Shown piece after piece: positions 52,945 through 61,482 of a DNA stretch of 64,000 nt. The notes beneath the pieces are model-generated. The model was given only the letters and a program-made list of their open reading frames with translations. It searched no databases and had not been told where the DNA came from. The stretch comes from Vibrio algarum (GTDB taxonomy: Bacteria; Pseudomonadota; Gammaproteobacteria; Enterobacterales; Vibrionaceae), in the NCBI RefSeq assembly GCF_028204155.1, contig NZ_JAQLOI010000003.1, positions 1,178,001 through 1,242,000 on the forward strand, in the 5' to 3' direction. Position 1 is the first letter of the stretch. Each line of letters begins with the position of its first letter. Made by a program: the position numbers and the translations under genes.

Positions 52945-53502
52945 ATGCAGAGAATAGCGGTACAGAAAGAAATTTATGCAAAAGGCAAAAATCAATTGAA
53001 TCAATCTATTTTATACATATTTTCGGGTCTTCCAGCTACAGGAAAATCGACACTGGCGAAGTTGTTAGCAGAGAAAACGGGGGCGATGTACGTTCGCATT
53101 GATACTGTAGAGCAGGGGCTTAGAGATCTTTGTTGCTTCAAAGTTGATGGGGAAGGTTATCGTTTAAGTTACCGAATTATTAAAGATAATTTAGAGCTTG
53201 GTATTAGCTGCATTTCTGACTCTTGTAACCCTATTGAGCTAACGAGAAACGAGTGGCAAGAGGTCGCGGAAAGTGTTGGTACTAGGTTCGTCAATATTGA
53301 AGTTAGTTGCTCTGATAGTGATGAGCATGAAAGAAGGGTCAACGCTCGACAAAGTGAAGTAGAAAACCTAAAGCTACCTGATTGGCAACAAGTAGAGAAC
53401 CGTCACTATGAGGAATGGAAAACTGAAGTTATTAAAATCGACACGTCAGGTAAGAATATCGAAACATCATTTATAGAACTAACTGAAAAGTTAGGCGTTT
53501 AA
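52945..53502 (+). CDS. AAA/P-loop kinase-like protein
   Basis: 185 residues. The Walker A FSGLPATGKSTLAKLLAEK is preceded by a 30-residue leader and followed by RIDTVEQGLRDL and VNIEVSCSDSDEHERRV, giving the layout of small-molecule kinases such as adenylylsulfate- or chloramphenicol-phosphotransferase-like ATPases. Residues R-R-V-N-A-R near 130 would form the lid. The substrate is not known; some relatives modify antibiotics. The start ATG has only a weak ribosome site. Confidence 0.75.
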   Translation: MQRIAVQKEIYAKGKNQLNQSILYIFSGLPATGKSTLAKLLAEKTGAMYVRIDTVEQGLRDLCCFKVDGEGYRLSYRIIKDNLELGISCISDSCNPIELTRNEWQEVAESVGTRFVNIEVSCSDSDEHERRVNARQSEVENLKLPDWQQVENRHYEEWKTEVIKIDTSGKNIETSFIELTEKLGV

Positions 53503-53706
53503 TACTCTGGTACAGTGACATATTGAAAATCAAAAATGCCCCATTGTGTATAGAGTGAATATTCATCCTGGTTTCATCAATCTGTCTTTGAACATGTCAT
53601 TTATAATGAGTCGATATGTGCTTAGTTGATTAATTGCCAGATTAAACTATGTCTGCTGTGACTGATTTGGTTACTATTAAGACTTCTGTTCATAGTATGT
53701 CACTTA

Positions 53707-54626
53707 TTAGGACAAGGTATATTTCAAACGATGCCACAGGCGGCCGTCAATTGCAGACAATCCTAATGCGATTAATGCGATTCCCAAAACATGAATGAGT
53801 TCGAGAGATTCGTTAAGAAATAGCCAGCCAAGAAGAACAGCAGACACTGGTACGAGTAATGTGACCAGCAATACGTTTGTTGCGCCTGCAAGTTCAAGAA
53901 TTTTGAAATAAAGAACATACGCTATCGCAGTGGACGCAACTGCAAGTCCTAGTATAGCTATCCATGTGCTCATGTGTACCTCGCTCACATCGATAGTACC
54001 GTCAACAAATAACGAAATCGGTAACAAAATAAGCGTTGAAGCTGTTACCTGTCCTGCCGCCGTAATTACAGGGTTTACCCCCAATGATTTGAATCTACGT
54101 CCATATACTCCCGCAAATGCATAAGATATGGCTGCGCCAACAATGGCAAGTTGTGCCAACAAATTACTATCACTACCTAACGTGGGTACGCCTATCATTA
54201 CCGCTACACCCACGAAGCCGAGAGCAACACCGATTAGTTTTAACGGGGTTGGCCGCTCATCAGGCAGTAGAATTCCTGCTACGACTATGGTGAATATCGG
54301 TGTTGCGGCATTCAGAATCGAGGCCAGGCCTGATGCAATCAGCGTTTGCCCCCATACAATCAGAACAAAAGGGATAACGTTGTTCAGCAATCCCATCCCT
54401 AAGAATGCCCCCAAACTTTTATACTTTTTGGCGGGCGTAAGCCAAGCATCAAAGCTATCCCCCATAGTGTAAACGCCGCAATTCCTACTCTAAGTGTCAC
54501 TATGGTTAATGGAGGAAGGTCATAGACCGCTACGCCAACAAAGAAGAAAGAGCCGCCCCATAATATGGAGAGTAAAATGAGCATACCCCATACTTTTGTG
54601 TTCATAGAGTGAATAGCCGACGTCAT
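53707..54626 (-). pseudogene. EamA/DMT family transporter, frameshifted (paralogue 1)
   Basis: Two frames form one ten-helix drug/metabolite exporter. The first ends KSIKVWGHS-stop at five C (54408-54412, plus strand); one added base gives KVWGAFLGMGLLNNV and continues the second frame to RLWHRLKYTLS. It is highly similar along its whole length to the gene at 57786, which is intact at this position (KVWASFLGMG), so the break is recent or a sequencing error. Start ATG 54626 follows GAGG. It is divergent from a LysR gene, the likely regulator. Confidence 0.85.
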
Positions 54627-54718
54627 AATAATAAGCCTCAAATTAAGTCAATACGTTTTAACTTAGAGAATACGGGATTGGCTTGACATGAGTAAAATGA
54701 TTAATAATATATGTACAT

Positions 54719-55600
54719 ATGAAAAAATATAATATCAATATAAAAATGCTTAAAGTTCTGGTGTCACTTAGAGATACAGGAAGCGTTAGTCGCACTGCCG
54801 AGCAACTGCATGTTACTCAATCTGCCATCAGTCATACTGTAAAGACTTTAGAAAGTACTCTAGATACACAGATTCTGATAAGGGAAGCTCGGGGTGTTAC
54901 CTTAACAGCGGCAGGCAAGAGTGCGAGTGAATCGGCGAATGTGGCTCTTGCGGCCATCAATGATATTTTACAGTTAGCGACGACCGTTGTTTCGGGCACG
55001 ATTCAAGTAGCAACAGTGAATAGTGTCTCTCGAGTTATTCTTCCAGAAGTTTTGCTTCACACACGTCGAAATTATCCAAATATTGAAGTTAAGCTCTTAA
55101 TAGGGACAGATCAGGAAGTTGAGCAGTGGGTTAAAAGTGGGATTGCTGATATTGGCATAGCCTACAATCTGCAAGCCAAAAGTAGTGAGTTACTAATTGA
55201 AGATCAGTTTTATCTTATTCAAGAACGAGGGCAATCTTCAAGCACAAACCTAGCATTATCTGATCTATGCGACAAAGGCTTTGTCATGTCTTCATCTGGC
55301 TGTGAGCCTTTTATACAACAAATATTTGAGCAGTCAAATCAAGAACTCAACGTCAAAGCAACGGTGTCTGATATCGGCGCCTTGTTTTCTATTGTCTCTT
55401 CAGGCTACGGAGTATCGCTTGTCCCTGGGCTAGCTTTTCCTAATGATTGGAATAAGCAGGTGATGCGACAACCAATGACACCTTTCTTAGGTTGCTCATT
55501 AAGAATGATGTCTCCAGAGACAAGTACGTCAAACGAAGCTGTTCAAGTTATATTGGGGTACATCAGAGAGGTTTCTAAATCTATCAAGATGACCTCTTAA
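54719..55600 (+). CDS. LysR family transcriptional regulator
   Basis: 293 residues. The helix-turn-helix is in VSRTAEQLHVTQSAISHTVKTLE, with a substrate-binding-like C-terminal domain (VSDIGALFSIVSSGYGVSLVPGLA, a CysB/CbbR-type pattern). The start ATG has no clear ribosome site; the next ones are too far in. It is divergent from the EamA transporter by about 90 bases and probably regulates it. Confidence 0.88.
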   Translation: MKKYNINIKMLKVLVSLRDTGSVSRTAEQLHVTQSAISHTVKTLESTLDTQILIREARGVTLTAAGKSASESANVALAAINDILQLATTVVSGTIQVATVNSVSRVILPEVLLHTRRNYPNIEVKLLIGTDQEVEQWVKSGIADIGIAYNLQAKSSELLIEDQFYLIQERGQSSSTNLALSDLCDKGFVMSSSGCEPFIQQIFEQSNQELNVKATVSDIGALFSIVSSGYGVSLVPGLAFPNDWNKQVMRQPMTPFLGCSLRMMSPETSTSNEAVQVILGYIREVSKSIKMTS

Positions 55601-56087
55601 GCAAATTATAATTGGTTGATATCGAGAGCAATTAATTTATAAACACCAAAATTTGTTGTGCATGAGCTTTAACAAGCTGCACATAGAGTTACCAACTATC
55701 GTCTTTTAAGCTCAAAAAAGTTATCAGAATGATAAATATGAACGCCCTCACCGAAGCAGCGAACAAGCTTTTGTTTTTGTCCAAAGGTTAGCTAAATGGC
55801 ATCGATAACAAACGCATTTTTGTCCAAAAATAAGTTGAACCATGATTGGTAGCAAACTCATCTTTGCCCCAAACTTTATTAGCACCGACGAATTTACCGT
55901 CTGGCGAGCATTACAGTAGGCCCAATTAATTTAATTCGTACTTTGGGCACTTAGACGGAAACTTTCCATAGTCCCACCCCAAAACCCTTTTTCGATTCAC
56001 ATAACAGGTTGATACCAATTGAGTTCCATAATGAATGAAAGCAATATAGACGGAATGCAAATACAGAATAAATCTGTCTATAAAGCA
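55601..56087. other. Gap with degraded coding-like fragments
   Basis: 487 bases without an intact gene. On the minus strand two short frames read like protein: SPDGKFVGANKVWGKDEFAT onward (55788-55910) and LVRCFGEGVHIYHSDNFFEL (ending 55696), in different frames. They may be a decayed gene. No start codon or family can be assigned. Confidence 0.3.
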
Positions 56088-56756
56088 TTAAATGCTTTTT
56101 GGGTCACGATAATATCTTAAAATATGTCCCTTGAAACTTTTTTCTAAATAATAGGTATTCTCTGGTTTAATATGATCACTTCTAAAACCTAGTTCAGTCA
56201 TTTTTGAGCTAAGTTTGTTTTTTCTACCTCTCCCAGGATCAACGATAATAATTTCACTTTTGGGCTGGGTGTGCTTCTGTATGAATTTAGCTAGCAATGG
56301 AACATGCAAGTCTTCATATAACAAATCACTGCCAATGATCAAATCAAATAAGCCCAGTTCGCTTGTATCATCGGCCCAATCAACACGTTCAAACGCAATA
56401 TTTCTCCCACTGTTGAGTTGTATGTTTCGGTCTAGAAATATTTTAACTTCTGGGTGGTAATCGGTGGCTGTAATATCAGCCTGTCTTTCATTTAACAAAA
56501 GGCTTGTAAGAGCCATTCCGCAGCCGATTTCTAAAATACGTTTTTCTTTTGTATCAAAATCTAGCATGTGGTGGGCTAGAACAATACTTGAGGGCCAAAT
56601 AACACCAAAAATTGGCCATGTAGCAGATGAAATACCTAAATTAAGCGCTGTGTTTTTTGGGTCTGAGAATTGTTGTTTATCACGTAGAGTACATAAATGT
56701 ATATCGTTGTTACCAATTTCGATGGTTTGATAGCGTATGCGTAATGAAGTAGTCAT
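56088..56756 (-). CDS. Class I SAM-dependent methyltransferase
   Basis: 222 residues. Motif I is RILEIGCGMALTSLLL, followed by ITATDYHPE (motif II acidic) and FDLIIGSDLLYED, the D-L-L-Y signature found in METTL21/Methyltransf_16-type protein lysine methyltransferases. WPSSIVLAHHML upstream also fits that group, so the target may be a protein. AGGA is five bases before the ATG. It is monocistronic, 401 bases downstream of the AlkA gene. Confidence 0.85.
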   Translation of the reverse strand: MTTSLRIRYQTIEIGNNDIHLCTLRDKQQFSDPKNTALNLGISSATWPIFGVIWPSSIVLAHHMLDFDTKEKRILEIGCGMALTSLLLNERQADITATDYHPEVKIFLDRNIQLNSGRNIAFERVDWADDTSELGLFDLIIGSDLLYEDLHVPLLAKFIQKHTQPKSEIIIVDPGRGRKNKLSSKMTELGFRSDHIKPENTYYLEKSFKGHILRYYRDPKSI

Positions 56757-57157
56757 GTATGTCCTAGATAAATTAGCAGAGCTAAGTCATCTTTATAGCT
56801 ATAAATGACGAAACAAATGAGCTTTTAAGCTACAGTAATTTCAGAGTTACACAAGGCATTTCCCATACAAGCATTTAAGGTTTCAATATACTATTTCTAA
56901 TCTTGTATAAACGGTTTAGATCTATAGGTCTAAATCGTTCTTGTCCAGAGGTTTGTTGAGGGGCATGAAACACGAAAATGCTCCTTTACGTGTTTACTTT
57001 ATTTTTTACCGATAACTTCTGTCCCTGATTTATCGGTACTATCTGTACGAACGTAAGCTAAGGTGCGGTGCAAGGTTTCTCCCAGAAGTTTGCAAATTTC
57101 GCTTTCACCTCTGTGTTTTAAGATGCATATTTATGCAAGTTCGCGACTCTTCATGAT
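56757..57157. other. Gap with inverted repeats and a short open fragment
   Basis: 401 bases. An 11-bp stem with one mismatch (56910-56920 / 56929-56939) and a 9-bp stem TACCGATAA/TTATCGGTA near 57007-57034 are present. On the minus strand 56999-57130 is open and coding-like (LLGETLHRTLAYVRTDSTDK) but has no ATG start, possibly a leftover 3' end of a lost gene. Confidence 0.35.
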
Positions 57158-57778
57158 TTAGTTTAGAGTGGAGATATGATGGTGATAATAGTGCCATAAG
57201 AATAATGCACCGATACTTCTCCAAGGAGTCCAATGTTTGACCATTTCACGTGCCTGCTTTGGTGTTGGCCTGCTATCAAGCCCTTTCATTAGCTGTAATC
57301 CGACAAGTAGCCCTAAGTCATCGGCAGGAAATACATCCATTCGACCTAATGAAAACATCAGGTATATTTCAGCACTCCAACGACCAAGCCCTCTGAGCTT
57401 GATGATTTCCTTTATGGCATCTTCATCGCTGAAGTTCTCCAAGCCATCAATATTAAAGGTTCCATCGAGAACGGCTTCCGCTAATCCTTGAGTATACTCT
57501 ATCTTGCGGAAAGATAAGCCCGCATCGCGGAGACTTTGAGCGGGTATTTTCATAAACTGATCGGGGGTGGTTTCTTCCATTAAGCCAAGAGCCCGCCCCA
57601 TTATTGTCGTAGCAGCTTTGGTGGATAATTGTTGACTGATTATTGTAAATAAAAAAGTCTCAAAACCACTCGGGCGTACACGTACTTCTGGCATTCCTAG
57701 TTCGGTAAACGCTTCTTTTACATCTCGGTCTAAATGACTAAGTTGCTGCATGCCTTGAAGCACGGTCTGATGATCCAT
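57158..57778 (-). CDS. AlkA-type DNA-3-methyladenine glycosylase
   Basis: 206 residues of HhH-GPD glycosylase without the N-terminal AlkA domain. The hairpin is KLRGLGRWSAEIYLMFSLGR and the catalytic aspartate is in DVFPADDLGLLVG. It removes alkylated purines from DNA. AGGA lies seven bases before the ATG, which is seven bases after the EamA transporter stop, so the two are an operon. The divergent gene beyond the transporter is ada, making an alkylation-repair neighbourhood. Confidence 0.9.
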   Translation of the reverse strand: MDHQTVLQGMQQLSHLDRDVKEAFTELGMPEVRVRPSGFETFLFTIISQQLSTKAATTIMGRALGLMEETTPDQFMKIPAQSLRDAGLSFRKIEYTQGLAEAVLDGTFNIDGLENFSDEDAIKEIIKLRGLGRWSAEIYLMFSLGRMDVFPADDLGLLVGLQLMKGLDSRPTPKQAREMVKHWTPWRSIGALFLWHYYHHHISTLN

Positions 57779-57785
57779 ATGTATC

Positions 57786-58724
57786 CTAATTTGTCATTGA
57801 TTTGGCAAGGGCTGATTTCGTTCGATGCCATAAGCGGCCATCGATAGCGGATAACCCGAACGCTATTAACACTATGCCCAATATATGAATCATTTCCAGA
57901 GATTCATTCAGGAATAATGAGCCGAGCAGAACAGCAGAGATTGGCACAAGTAGTGTTACCAGCAATACATTTGTTGCGCCTGCCAGCTCAAGAATCCTGA
58001 AATATAGAACATACGCTATCGCCGTGGACGCAACTGCCAATCCGACTATAGCCATCCATGTGTTCATGCTTGTATTGTCCGCATCGATACTACCATCTAC
58101 AAATAATGCAATAGGTAATAATATGAGTGTTGAAGCCGTTACCTGCCCCGCTGCAGTAATTACAGGGTTAACTCCCAGTGATTTGAATCTGCGTCCATAT
58201 ACCCCAGCAAATGCGTAAGATATGGCTGCACCAACAATGGCGAATTGCGCCAACAAATTACTTTCGTTACCTAACGCAGGCACACCTATCATTACCGCCA
58301 CACCCACAAAACCGAGGACAACGCCGATTAGTTTTAACGGTGTTGGGCGTTCATCAGGCAGAAGAATACCTGCCACCACTACGGTAAATATCGGTGTGGC
58401 AGAATTTAGAATTGAGGCCAAGCCTGATGCAATCTGTGTTTGCCCCCATACAATTAAAGCAAAGGGGATAACATTATTCAGTAAACCCATCCCTAAGAAT
58501 GAAGCCCAGACTTTCAAGCTTTTTGGAGGGCGCAAGCTAATCATCATAGCTATCCCCCATAGTGTAAATGCTGCAATTCCTACTCTAAGTGTCACTATGG
58601 TTAATGGAGGAAGGTCATTGACCGCTACGCCTACAAAGAAGAAAGATCCACCCCATAAGATGGAGAGCAAAATGAGCATAGCCCATACTTTTGAGTTCAT
58701 AGAGTGCTTAATGGTCGATTTCAT
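57786..58724 (-). CDS. EamA/DMT family transporter (paralogue 2)
   Basis: 312 residues with ten membrane helices in two EamA repeats (LLSILWGGSFFFVGVAV near the start; AAISYAFAGVYGRRFKSLG starting the second). It is a close paralogue of the transporter 3 kb away. It probably exports a metabolite or drug. It leads the operon with the AlkA-type glycosylase and is divergent from ada, a context suggesting expression under alkylation stress. Confidence 0.9.
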   Translation of the reverse strand: MKSTIKHSMNSKVWAMLILLSILWGGSFFFVGVAVNDLPPLTIVTLRVGIAAFTLWGIAMMISLRPPKSLKVWASFLGMGLLNNVIPFALIVWGQTQIASGLASILNSATPIFTVVVAGILLPDERPTPLKLIGVVLGFVGVAVMIGVPALGNESNLLAQFAIVGAAISYAFAGVYGRRFKSLGVNPVITAAGQVTASTLILLPIALFVDGSIDADNTSMNTWMAIVGLAVASTAIAYVLYFRILELAGATNVLLVTLLVPISAVLLGSLFLNESLEMIHILGIVLIAFGLSAIDGRLWHRTKSALAKSMTN

Positions 58725-58919
58725 AGTTGAGATAATCAGTGTTATTCATCGTTAACTGCATACTAGCTACTGGGTTAACCTTAAAACATCCGAAAATTGC
58801 GCCACATTAAAAACAGAGGATGGATCTACAATCGCTAATTAATCAGCAAGAATCAGATGGAATCATCTAGCTTGATGTGATGAGATGGTAATGAAACCTG
58901 TTAGACAGTGAGCGCAGCT

Positions 58920-59978
58920 ATGCCAAAGTTATCTGAAAATGAAATGAAAAATGCGGTAGCGCAGAGAGATAGCTCTTTCGACGGAAAGTTTTACTACGGC
59001 GTTATTACCACTGGCGTATTATGTACGCCTTCCTGTTCAACCAAAGCCGCAAATCCAGAAAATCTGAGATTCTTCTTTGATACCGAATCAGCAATGCAAG
59101 CAGGGTTTCGTCCTTGCAAGCGTTGCAATCCAGCGGGACAGGGCGCTCGAATTCTTAAGCTCATTGAAGTCGCTCGTTATATAGAGCGTTATGCCGAAGA
59201 TAAAATAACACTTACTCAATTAGGTGATATTGCAGGTCTTTCACCTTCCCGATTACAACGTATTTTTAAAGAAATGTTTGGTGTTTCACCCAAGCATTAT
59301 CAAGATGCAGTACGCATGCGAAAGTTTAAACGTTCGTTAAAAGAAGGAGAAGGTGTGACCGATGCTATTTATTCATCAGGCTATGGTTCAATAAGTCGAG
59401 TATATGGTGAGGCAACCCGAAATATAGGCATGACACCGAAAGTGTATAGGGCTGGAGGAAAAGGTGAAATTATTCATTATGCGTGTCGAGAGACCGTGCT
59501 TGGGTACATGATAATGGCTGCGACAGATAAAGGGGTATGCTCAGTACAGTTCGGTGACGACAAAGATTCTCTGCTAAGCCTGTTGTCTGATGAATTTCCT
59601 AATGCTCAATTTGAGCTTTCTGTGGCACAAGACACACCAGAGTTGGATAACTGGATGGTGGCTTTAGATAGCCATATTAGTCAGGGTGCTCCCAGACCCG
59701 ATGTGCCACTTGATATCAGGGGTACGGCATTCCAAATTAAAATATGGCAATTTCTCTTAAGCATCAAAGAAGGCGACGTGATGAGTTATGGCGAGGTTGC
59801 AGAACATATTGATAATCCGAAAGCGGTTCGCGCTGTAGGAACCGCTTGTGGAAAAAACCCAGTTGGTATTCTTATCCCTTGCCACAGAGTATTGCGAAGC
59901 GACGGCTCTTTAGGTGGCTACCGTTGGGGTTTAGAACGCAAACGAACTTTGTTGGATATGGAAAGATCAAGGCGTTAA
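58920..59978 (+). CDS. ada: Ada, bifunctional DNA repair methyltransferase/regulator
   Basis: 352 residues. The N-terminal zinc domain has four cysteines (GVLCTPSC and FRPCKRCNP), the first being the methyl acceptor from phosphotriesters that turns Ada into an activator. An AraC-type helix-turn-helix (TQLGDIAGLSPSRLQRIFKE) follows, then the O6-methylguanine methyltransferase domain with active-site IPCHRV. All functional residues are present. The ATG at 58920 or the GTG at 58908 may be the start. Repair genes alkA-like and an exporter are divergent. Confidence 0.93.
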   Translation: MPKLSENEMKNAVAQRDSSFDGKFYYGVITTGVLCTPSCSTKAANPENLRFFFDTESAMQAGFRPCKRCNPAGQGARILKLIEVARYIERYAEDKITLTQLGDIAGLSPSRLQRIFKEMFGVSPKHYQDAVRMRKFKRSLKEGEGVTDAIYSSGYGSISRVYGEATRNIGMTPKVYRAGGKGEIIHYACRETVLGYMIMAATDKGVCSVQFGDDKDSLLSLLSDEFPNAQFELSVAQDTPELDNWMVALDSHISQGAPRPDVPLDIRGTAFQIKIWQFLLSIKEGDVMSYGEVAEHIDNPKAVRAVGTACGKNPVGILIPCHRVLRSDGSLGGYRWGLERKRTLLDMERSRR

Positions 59979-60164
59979 AGGGTGTATTTCAACTCAGATA
60001 GCCACTAGGGTAAATTGCGTATTGAATACTCTCTGGTAATTTTTGCATAAAAACAAATCTAGTGGTATTGATGGGTATGGAAGGTTCTGGACAAAAGTTT
60101 TCATAAGACAACATTATTTGGCAATTATGAAAATGCATATTAATGCGGTTTGGCTGCATATTTT

Positions 60165-61364
60165 CTATCTTGGCACTAAAACTCTTTGAGATACATTTTT
60201 TATAATTTCCCCTAGAAGATGGCAGTCATCTAAGGTAAAAGTCAGTGGGATTCTCATGTCACACATTGCTGAAAGAATACATTTTGTATTAGGAAGGTCT
60301 GGTAAATTTTCAAAATACTCCCAACTGTCATAAGAGCTTGTAAAGCCAACGGGTTGGCTATTGCCAAACCATTTCAACTCAACCCCTTGCTCAAAGCAGG
60401 TAGCTAAAAACTGTTTGAGAGTTTCTTCACTTTGCCCATTGAGTGAAAATTGTATTGAACTTCCAACATAACCTTCTTTTGGGTCACGCTCAGGGCAAGT
60501 AAGGCCATCAATCTGGTTAATGGCCTGTTCCAGTATTTTATATCGCTCATTCCAGCGTCGGCACTGTTCATCAATATTGCGTAATTGTGGGCGCAAGATA
60601 GCCGCTCTAAGATGGTCCATGCGGCTAGAATAGTTTGGTATCAACGTATTGATGTCTTCAAAAGTTTCCAGGTTAGGACGCGAAGGGTGCCGTTCATAGA
60701 GCATATAAGATCCAGAATGAATAATGGCTCGAGCGATAAGGTCAGCATCGTCAGTTACCAACAATCCACCTTCTCCAGAGTTCATGTGTTTATATGTCTG
60801 GGTGCTAAAGCAGGCAGACATTCCAAAAGACCCTGATTTTTTGTTACCCCATGTTGCTCCCATTGTGTGAGCACAATCTTCAATTAGAGTAAGGTCGTAT
60901 TTATTGCAGATAGCTGTGATTCGATCCATATCGGCAATGTGCCCACGCATGTGAGAGAGCAAGAACCATTTACTTACACCTGAAGCAGCCTTTTTCTCAA
61001 GGTCTTCCAAATCGATAGTATATTCGTCGGTTATTTCTACGAGCTCTATGGTTGCTCCAGTATTTTCAATCGCTCCAGGGACGGGTGCGAGCGTGTAAGC
61101 ATTGCAAAGAACTTTATCACCAGCTTTTACACCAGCACTTTTCATTGCAAGATACATTGCGCTGCCACAGGAAGCACAAGCGAGGCAATATTTTTTGCCC
61201 ATATATGCTGCAAATTCTTCTTCAAGAAGCCCGGTTTCTCCTTTCTCTTCCGGGGCAAGGTTATACCGATGAAGCTTACCACTTCTCATGATCTCTACCG
61301 CTTTTTCAATGCCTTCTTCGCAGATAGGCTCTTGCTGGGTAAAGTCTTTTGTAAAACTTTTCAT
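60165..61364 (-). CDS. DegT/DnrJ/EryC1/StrS family aminotransferase
   Basis: 399 residues of the sugar-aminotransferase PLP family. The PLP lysine is in FSTQTYKHMNSGEGGLLVTDD; EDCAHTMGATWGNKKSG and the N-terminal CLACASCGSAMYLAMKS are typical. Members aminate nucleotide-linked keto-sugars or make amino-sugar precursors. AAGGA six bases before the ATG at 61364 fixes the start; a longer in-frame extension upstream is not supported. It lies 118 bases after the aspartase fusion on the same strand. The product is unknown, with no other sugar-synthesis genes in the window. Confidence 0.9.
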   Translation of the reverse strand: MKSFTKDFTQQEPICEEGIEKAVEIMRSGKLHRYNLAPEEKGETGLLEEEFAAYMGKKYCLACASCGSAMYLAMKSAGVKAGDKVLCNAYTLAPVPGAIENTGATIELVEITDEYTIDLEDLEKKAASGVSKWFLLSHMRGHIADMDRITAICNKYDLTLIEDCAHTMGATWGNKKSGSFGMSACFSTQTYKHMNSGEGGLLVTDDADLIARAIIHSGSYMLYERHPSRPNLETFEDINTLIPNYSSRMDHLRAAILRPQLRNIDEQCRRWNERYKILEQAINQIDGLTCPERDPKEGYVGSSIQFSLNGQSEETLKQFLATCFEQGVELKWFGNSQPVGFTSSYDSWEYFENLPDLPNTKCILSAMCDMRIPLTFTLDDCHLLGEIIKNVSQRVLVPR

Positions 61365-61482
61365 TGGTATTCCTTGCTGTTTTATCGAAAATCTACTCCT
61401 GTATCCATTATCCATCCTCGTTCGCCTAAAGTTAGCCCCAGAACAGAATATGTTTGGGGCCAAAACTCTATAACTAGCTATC

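Noticed and set aside
58741..58919. Ada box upstream of ada
   Set aside because: AAAATTGCGCC near 58793 is only loosely like the known element and gives no reliable match.
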